Source of the DNA: Cryptomeria japonica | Taxonomy: Eukaryota > Streptophyta > Pinopsida > Cupressales > Cupressaceae | Length of the DNA: 64,000 nucleotides | Direction: 5' to 3' | Assembly: GCF_030272615.1 (NCBI RefSeq) | Contig: NC_081415.1 | Location: 268,015,425-268,079,424 of the forward strand | Shown here: piece by piece, positions 57,282 through 64,000 of the stretch | Layout of the letters: every line of letters begins with the position of its first letter | Position numbering within the stretch: position 1 is the stretch's first letter | The notes under the pieces: generated by a model | The model's input: the letters and a program-made list of their open reading frames with translations, nothing else | Databases searched by the model: none | What the model was told of the DNA's origin: nothing | Position numbers and translations under genes: made by a program

Positions 57282-58468
57282 GTGTGGTCGCCTTCATATC
57301 CAAATACCCTTATCTCCGTGTGATTATCATGGCAATACCAATCACCCCAATTGTGTTCAATCTGTGATTCTGGAGAAAAATCGTTTGGCCTGAGGAACCT
57401 CTTAATTTCAGGGGACAAAGTATAATCCCTGCGTTGTCCAAAAGCTGCACTGAGAGGTTTCACAAAGTATTCTTGAAAATGCCAATATTGGTTGTTCATA
57501 AACCTCTGGTCCCATGCTGATACCCACAACTGAACCGGCTTCTTCAGACCATTCTTATCATAAGACCTGATGCTGAACTCATCTGGCCAGAAGTTAATTT
57601 CTTGTCCACAATAAAGAAGAATATGCATTAACATGGAGTATAATGAAAAGTGAACATTCACAAGGTCTCCTTTCATTTTTTCCAGCCCATGATTCAAGGT
57701 ATCCGCAACATAAGTAGCAAAATCAAATGACCTAGGGTCTTTTGATTGAATATCAGTACACAGAACCATAATCCCAATATCCATGAGTGGATGAGCCTCT
57801 ATGCCTAGTACTTGGGCTGCAGTATAATACGTATACTTGAAATATGGATGGAAGTGGTTGACATCAAATGGCACCTTGTCACTTTTGCCAAACTGAACAA
57901 ATGACCCACCCACTTTTGGCCTGTGAACAGGTAGCCTCCAAGTCCTGTAGATATTTTCCAGACTAAAGAATTCCTGTGAGAGTTTCTTCATATCGATGCT
58001 TTCCTCGACTTCCCAGTCTAGATCAAAAACCATATCAATAGTCTGCTTGTTGATTACTACTAATGTATTCCCTCTGTAATCACATATGGTTTTAGTTCTC
58101 GGGTTGTAGCAATTTACCAGTGCTTTCATTAATTCTACGTCTACAAATACATTTGGAACTACTAACTTGCCTAAGTTCTTCTTCCACAGATTACTAATGG
58201 GTTCGGGTGCATCCCTTCTTTTGTAACCAAACAAAAATAACTCATGCCCTCTTATCTCAGTCCAAATGTCTCCTAGATTTTCAAATTTGTCCTCCAACCC
58301 TTCTTCTTCACTTTTAATCTTCTTAGACCTTACACTAGACGATGGACACTGGTCTAATAAGTCCTGAGTCAAAGCTCTCCCTTCTTTCTTCTGCCTCTTG
58401 GGCTTCTCTTCAGGGTTTAACTCTTTTCCTTTCCTACTCTTTTTAGAAGAAGAAGACGAAGGTTCCAT
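57233..58468 (-). CDS. Unknown protein, N-terminal part (~411 codons)
   Basis: Starts at ATG 58468 (MEPSSSSSKKSRKGKELNPE); an upstream in-frame ATG at 58495 would add nine residues. A Lys/Ser-rich nuclear-localisation-like N-terminus (KKSRKGK, KPKRQKK) precedes a globular region: GHELFLFGYKRRDAPEP, VINKQTIDMVFDLDWEVEES, FDVNHFHPYFKYTYYTAAQVLGIEAHPLMDIG, QLWVSAWDQRFMNNQYWHF. The style loosely recalls plant mobile domain (aminotransferase-like) proteins linked to transposons, but no diagnostic motif lets me say so firmly. It ends in TAA shortly after a CACACA run near 57283-57290. A one-base change there would join it to the downstream frame, for about 1,060 residues in all. Confidence 0.6.
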   Translation of the reverse strand: MEPSSSSSKKSRKGKELNPEEKPKRQKKEGRALTQDLLDQCPSSSVRSKKIKSEEEGLEDKFENLGDIWTEIRGHELFLFGYKRRDAPEPISNLWKKNLGKLVVPNVFVDVELMKALVNCYNPRTKTICDYRGNTLVVINKQTIDMVFDLDWEVEESIDMKKLSQEFFSLENIYRTWRLPVHRPKVGGSFVQFGKSDKVPFDVNHFHPYFKYTYYTAAQVLGIEAHPLMDIGIMVLCTDIQSKDPRSFDFATYVADTLNHGLEKMKGDLVNVHFSLYSMLMHILLYCGQEINFWPDEFSIRSYDKNGLKKPVQLWVSAWDQRFMNNQYWHFQEYFVKPLSAAFGQRRDYTLSPEIKRFLRPNDFSPESQIEHNWGDWYCHDNHTEIRVFGYEGDHTCSQLRCQTEWLAWRL

Positions 58469-58749
58469 AGTTACAGTAAATAAGAGAGACAACACTTACT
58501 TGGTAAAATGCTCAACTCTTCTGGTTATCGTTTGCAAATCTCTGCAAGTTCTTCACAGCTTTCAACCTTTTAGCATCGATCTGATTCTTACGAAAATTCA
58601 CTCGGCTTAACTGTAATTGAATGGGCAACTTGTGTATAGTTAATATCCTGCATCTGTAACGGCTACTCAAGTGTTTTAAATTTAATTGCAGATGTGACAC
58701 TTTTCAACTGGGCCTTTAATTCCTTCGCGGGAAGTACAGTCCGCTCAAA

Positions 58750-59335
58750 GTGCGCGCGTTTCAAATTATCGATGAAACCCTTGCCTTCGGCCGAGTGTTC
58801 GAATCTTCCATCGAAAGCTCACTTTCTTCGATAATACTGTTTCGGTGAAAAACTTACGTCGAGAAGCCGCTTTTAAGACTCATCGAAATTACTTTTTCAT
58901 CGATGGTCTCCCTTTTCGACAAATTGCTCGTGAGTTTCATCGATGCCATACTTTCGATGAGTTTCTTTCTTCGATGAAGGCTTATGAGTGTTCATCGATA
59001 TCCCCTTTTTCATCGATATCCTTTTTTATCGATGAAACAGCCTTTCTTTTGTTCGACACCACGTTCATCGATGAGACTTGCTTTTCGATGAATGCCTCTT
59101 GAGTTTCCTCGGTAACGATATTTCTTCGAAATCACCTTTTGTCTTTTCGCCTTTTGCTTTTATCCTTTTCGATGAAACATGGGGTATCGATGAGCGGTTT
59201 CTTGCGTTCATCGAAGGTAACTTCTTACCGAAACACCTTTGCTTAGCGCTTTATATGCCCTGTGTCGATGAAAACGCTCTTTCGATGAAACCTCTCCTGC
59301 AGTGCTCGACACAGCTTACTGGCCGAAATATCCAT
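58750..59335. promoter_or_regulatory. Dense array of TCGATGAAA/ATCGAT palindromes upstream of the unknown gene
   Basis: About 19 occurrences of TCGAT, TCGAA or the full palindrome TTCATCGATGAAA occur within 590 bp in both orientations. Examples lie near 58767, 58898, 58937, 58952, 58970, 58992, 59010, 59027, 59067, 59085, 59168, 59186, 59207, 59264 and 59281. Spacing is irregular, unlike a simple tandem repeat. The array begins about 280 bp upstream of the - strand start codon at 58468. Candidate roles are protein-binding sites or transposon subterminal repeats. Confidence 0.7.
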
Positions 59336-59439
59336 TAGTCTTCATGCTTATGGAAACATATAGTATTATTTTTTTATTTTTATTATATTTTTTTCTTTTT
59401 AAAAAATAGTGCTCAACACTACCCAAATTTGTTGCCCTT

Positions 59440-60390
59440 GAAATTCATATGTTTAGGCACACTAGATGCAGAAAATCACCAGAATCTTTTAAAAGATGAA
59501 TGATTATCAACATTTGAGCCTCAAGACTGAAAGGAAGCAAAGGTATAGAAAACACTTCCCAACACTAATCTAGTGGGGGAGATTCTACAATTCTTCTTTA
59601 CAAATATTTTATTACAGAAAATAGAAACACATTCATAGGTAGCAAATAAACATGTATGAAGATAAACTCAAAGAACACAAGATATATCGTGTGGAAAACC
59701 CTTTTAGGTAAAAACCCCACACTCCAAAAGCACAGTGCTTTGTATTCCAGTAATCAAATTCTTACAATACAACCAACACGTAGCTTCTTCAACAGAGTCT
59801 ACAACTACAAATCACAGCCTGGATTAATTCCGACAACATAACACTTCACCTACAAACATTACATATCTAACACTCCTCAAGACTACCTTTTATAGAGAAA
59901 TACAACTCAAGAGGAATCTTCTAGATGAAGCATCAAGATGGGGTCATGCATAACATTTGGCCCTATTTTCCGGCCACCAAAAAGAATGCAAATGACACAT
60001 GTATGTCTCCAAAAGACTCCCCATTCAAACCTCCTAAGTTTGGTACTCAAAATTTACTATTTTGAGATATGACAGATGCTCTTACACATCTTACAACTTT
60101 CATATCTTACAACACTTATAGTTGTAAGAGAATCCATCATAAATGACTAATTTTAGCTTATTCTCTTACAACTCGTTGTAACCCTCTCCATGCAAAAGGT
60201 ATCTCCTGCCACTTGTCCATTCTATCATAGAATCTGTCATAGGCTGACACTTGTCGAGATCCTCACATGGGATGCCTACCTCCACATGTGCAACATATGT
60301 GTCATACAATCATTGCCAAGTAGGATGCCACCAAGCTTGTGGATCCCACTAGATGACTAGACATTTATAGGCAATAAATAAAATAATAAA
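59440..60390 (-). mobile_element. Copia-type LTR, probably solo
   Basis: On the - strand there is a TATA (CTCTATAAAAGGTAG near 59884-59898) followed by 'aggagtgttagatatgtaatg'. The block 'gtgtggggtttttacc...gggttttccacac', common just after the start of copia LTR transcripts, comes next, then AATAAAATATTTG near 59600-59615. No PBS or coding sequence adjoins it. Boundaries are approximate. Confidence 0.5.
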
Positions 60391-62100
60391 TTAATAAATA
60401 AATGCACTATCCAATGTTAGGATTTGCAAAGGTTGAGACACCTTAATCCCAACAAAGACCCAAATGCATAAACTAAGGCATCATTAGCAAACTCACATAA
60501 AATGATTATTGCAGAGATTTTGAGGACACCTTGAATGCTTGCTCGATCACCATGAAAGTTTGCAATAAATTTGGACAATGGTGATTTTGCAAAAACAGAA
60601 GTGCACACAGGTGCATCCATATATACCTTAAAATCTCGTAGCGTGAAATGCATGTCAAAATTTTGAGGAAACCAAAGAAACCTACAATTGAGATAGATGG
60701 TCAAAAAATACAAACAACATGCTTAACTTTTGCAATGGATCACGCTCAGACTTAATCACAACTTGATTTACCACTAAATTTAGAATCTCACAAGATTTAT
60801 GCAAACCTTTTCACTAAGATAAGAAATTATCTCAGAAGCGAAGGATCAAGAAAACTGACTAGGACCAAAAATTCAAATGGAAAAATAATTGAGTATTCTT
60901 CATTTGATGATAGATCATCTAGTATCATTTGAAATGTTATGAAAAAATTATCACACAATCTAACCCAACAACATCAAATCAAAAAGATAAAAATAAAAAT
61001 AAAAAGGGTATATCATTGTTCTTACATTAAAAAAATTGAATGCTTGAAGTATAACACCAAGTGTTTACAACATATGAAGATTTTTATACCAAATTTCACT
61101 TGAAAAGTGATATATTATACACATTGCCTATTTATTTGAAACTCTTACTAAGTATTTGTTTCTAGTTTTGCATCACTATATTCATGGAAGTCAACATATT
61201 TGTCATACGTACAAAGGGTTGGGATTAACTAACTAATGTTATCAATTACTTAAAAAATAATAATTTACAACATTCAAAAATGTTATTGGGCATGAATCAC
61301 ACTTCAAAGTATTAAAAAAAAAATCACATGGGACACAAAAATGTTCCTAGAAAAATAATTCATACTAGATGCAACTACACATACAATATTATATCATATA
61401 AAAACTATGTAACTAAAGCAATAAACTTTGTAGAAAGAGGGGTATTTTCATCAAGCTTAGATTTGTAACCATCATCTAGAATATCATGGTTTTTTGGAAG
61501 TGGCTTTCAACCAATTTTACCTTATGCCCATTGTCGTTTAGTAATTTTGAGAATCCACATTCTATAAAGGAGAAAAAAATTAAGTGTTAGAGAAGGAAAA
61601 TTTATCAATCCTAAGAGAAGGCCTCCACTTGCATAGTTTAGATCACATTAAGGAGGGACAAACCCTCAAAGTAGGTCACAAATAACCAATACATCTAGTA
61701 CATAATGGATATCTCCTAACATTGTCTCAAGAGTATTGTATGTGTTATTGTTTTTCCCTCTTGTACACCTCGTGAGAAAGATCACGTGGAAGCAATCAAA
61801 AAGTGAAGTGGGAAAAACCCTTGCTATAATTCAAGGCACATTATTCAATGTTTTTAATATTTTGATATTGAAAAAAGATTTTTTAAATTATATTTAATAT
61901 TCCACCTATCAAGAAATTAAATTTTCACTACAATAAACCTAAGTATTCTAACAAAAAGGGGTGAAATAAGAAATTGCAAAAGTAGGTATCTAGTGATATA
62001 AAATGTAGATATAAAGTTCAATAGATCCTACTTCACGTTGGAATTAAATTAAAGTTTTCCCTTATCTATGAATACAATAAGCAAATTGGTACAATTCTGG
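60391..62100. other. AT-rich sequence without a recognised gene
   Basis: A - strand frame of 98 codons at 60417-60713 could not be assigned. Nothing else is supported. Confidence 0.35.
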
Positions 62101-62935
62101 TGTAATCATGGCAGGAGAGAGCTCAGAGAGAACAGTTTGGACCATGTAGAAAGAGTTAAACACAAAATAAGCAATACAATGTGATGGAGGTGACACATAA
62201 TAGACTTAATTATATTATGAAATCAATTACAATCTATCGACAACATGCAGGCTCACAAGATTCGTCACATAGTCCTGATTACATACATGCTCAAATACAA
62301 TATCCAACCTCAAGCAAGAATGCGAGCCAACTCTGGACCTCCTAACCTTCTGATTATTCTTCTATCTACTAAGAATTGATTTACATATGCATAATTACAT
62401 TGATTTATATGATCAAGAATGATCCGTGTCGGCCCAAGATGAAAAAAATGTCGATGAACAAGATGTAACGTGTAAAATAACAAGGTTAACCTTCGCCAAA
62501 GAGAGCCTTCCGAAAAATCCATAGAATGAAGTGCAGACTCAAGGGAAGGCCGACCACACACCAAGAAACATCGAAAACAACGAATTGAAGCTCCACAAGC
62601 TATGGAAATTATCTGCAAGATTCGCCAATAGCAAATAGGCCCAAGCAGTTCCGGTGTTCCAAGCCAAAAAAATGTCTCAAATTCTGGAAGTGATAAATTT
62701 CCAGAAAAAGATCCAAATGTCTTGTGGACTTAGGATAAGATAGATGAACATGTCCACAAAAAAAATCTAGCTCCGCAAGATCTGGTGAGAAAATGCAAAG
62801 AAATGCTTAAATTGCAAAACATGAAACAAACTGAGAAGAAAATGTTTTTGGTTGATGCAAGATTTCCATAAACCAGGGATGCTTTTGCATCAGACATCCA
62901 GGGTTATTGAAAAAAAGTGAGTCCCTCACTTTGTT
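62101..62935 (-). mobile_element. Probable 3' LTR/untranslated part of the gypsy element
   Basis: Directly follows the chromodomain stop region on the - strand. A purine-rich 'caaagtgagggactcac' near 62915-62940 could include the polypurine tract. LTR ends were not resolved because the 5' LTR lies outside the window. Confidence 0.4.
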
Positions 62936-64000
62936 GGGATCAGAGGAAAACCAAGGTGGTCTACCTCTACCTAAGAAATCCATGATGAATCTTTAACTGG
63001 TTTGCCCTTCCACTTCACAAGATACTCTTTATATTGGTTGCTCTGGGTGCTACACCCAATCCTACTGTCCAAAATCTCTTTAATCTGATTTGGTTCCCTT
63101 CGAGGTACATTTTTCTCCAAATCTACTACACTGTCCTCACTGAATTTTGCCTCATGGTACTGATGTAGGTTTGCAATGTTGAATATAGGTGAAATACCCA
63201 AACTATTCGGTAACTCTACACATATGCATTTCCGGAACTGAATTTCCTCAAGATCTTACAAGGTCCAAACTTCCTCATCTGCAACTTACTATAGGTTCCA
63301 ACTAGGAATTTCTCTTTTCTAAATAATACCATCACTTCTTCTCCAACTTCAAATTACTTATGTCTCCTCTTCTCATCTACTTTCTCCTTATACTTGTTGT
63401 TCATGTCCTCCAAATGTTGTTTGACCTGAGTATGTATTGTCTTCATATGCTCTAAAAATTCTTTTCCTTCTGCACTCCTCTTGTCTTTATTTATAACATC
63501 TCTCGACTTTGATATACCTCTAGGGTGTGCTTCGATAACAATCTCAAAATGTGTTCTTTTGGTACTCTTGTTTACTGAATTATTGTAGGCGAACTCTGCT
63601 TGTACAAGTATCAAGTCCCAACTTCCAGTTTTCTTTCAAACTAAGTATCTCAACAAATCTCCCAAACTTCTATTTACCACTTTTGTCTGTCCATCAGTCT
63701 GTGGGTGAAAAATAGAACTAAATTTCAAGTCTATCTTCATCTTCTTCCAAAGTGTTCTCCAAAAATATCCAACAAACTTAGTATCTCTGTCATAAACTAT
63801 GCTCTTAGGTAATCCATGAATCTCACCACCTCCTTGAAAAATAGGTTTGCTACATGCACTGCATCCATTGTCTTCTTACATGGTATGAAATATGCCATCT
63901 TCGAGAATCTATCTACCAACACAAATATATAATTATTTCCTCTTTGTGTCTTAGGCAATCCAAGTATGAAATACATGCTTATGTCCTCCCAAGGTCTCTC
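62936..64000 (-). pseudogene. Ty3-gypsy chromovirus: integrase end and chromodomain, runs off the right edge
   Basis: Read leftward from 64000, frames give [67 protein letters not shown] and QAEFAYNNSVN. This is the integrase core of Ty3-gypsy elements. Then come the C-terminal segment FEVGEEVMVLFRKEKFL..GTYSKLQMRKFGPCKILRKF, and a chromodomain QIKEILDSRIGCS..QYKEYLVKWKGKP.KDSSWIS. The order and the chromodomain place it among plant chromoviruses. Stops and frameshifts disrupt it. Reverse transcriptase and upstream parts lie beyond the window. Confidence 0.88.

Noticed and set aside
60417-60713. 98-codon - strand frame as a host gene exon
   Set aside because: No family motif and no supporting splice context or neighbouring exons could be recognised.
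1-64000. tRNA, rRNA or organellar DNA insertions
   Set aside because: No cloverleaf with conserved tRNA boxes and no rRNA or plastid/mitochondrial gene sequence was recognised by eye. A dedicated scan could still find a small one.

Overview
The window is a piece of a large, repeat-rich plant nuclear genome. One host gene is recognisable: a plant-type sugar-phosphate/phosphate translocator. Its exons are separated by a 21.7 kb intron filled with transposons. Almost everything else is decayed LTR retrotransposon, solo LTR, hAT DNA transposon or LINE sequence. The giant intron, old nested elements and low coding density suggest a gymnosperm, probably a conifer. That is an inference; no marker gene fixes the species.

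Layout. 1-12.5 kb: a decayed Ty1-copia region split by two solo LTRs. One is 940 bp (TSD GTCTC). The other is 5.63 kb (TSD GTAAC) and carries 22 copies of a ~174 bp repeat, each centred on a hairpin. 12.5-19.3 kb: unassigned, with LTR-like promoter sequence near 14-15 kb. 19.3-42.6 kb: six visible exons of the translocator (+ strand). The third intron (19673-41402) holds a nested stack. An old hAT (hAT-1, - strand) was split by a second large solo LTR (TSD AACTG). That LTR was split by a non-autonomous LTR element with unusual coding sequence and ~1.7 kb LTRs. The 3' LTR of that element was split by a further 940 bp solo LTR (TSD CCATG). Separately, hAT-1 was hit by a younger, nearly complete hAT (hAT-2, + strand, 8-bp TSD TTGTTTTT). 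Rejoining the flanks restores a continuous hAT-1 reading frame across one of these junctions.

42.8-54 kb: intergenic, with three decayed LINE ORF1-type fragments (DUF4283-like region plus CCHC knuckle) and an ~800 bp foldback inverted repeat. 54.8-59.3 kb (- strand): two overlapping long open frames (about 412 and 653 codons) of unknown function, apparently one protein broken by one frameshift. Upstream lies a dense array of TCGATGAAA/ATCGAT palindromes. 59.4-64 kb: a copia-like LTR and the 3' part of a Ty3-gypsy chromovirus (integrase end plus chromodomain, - strand).

The most notable pattern is that several unrelated elements carry tandem arrays built around short palindromic cores of different sequence. 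Two solo LTRs of one family carry entirely different arrays in the same position.
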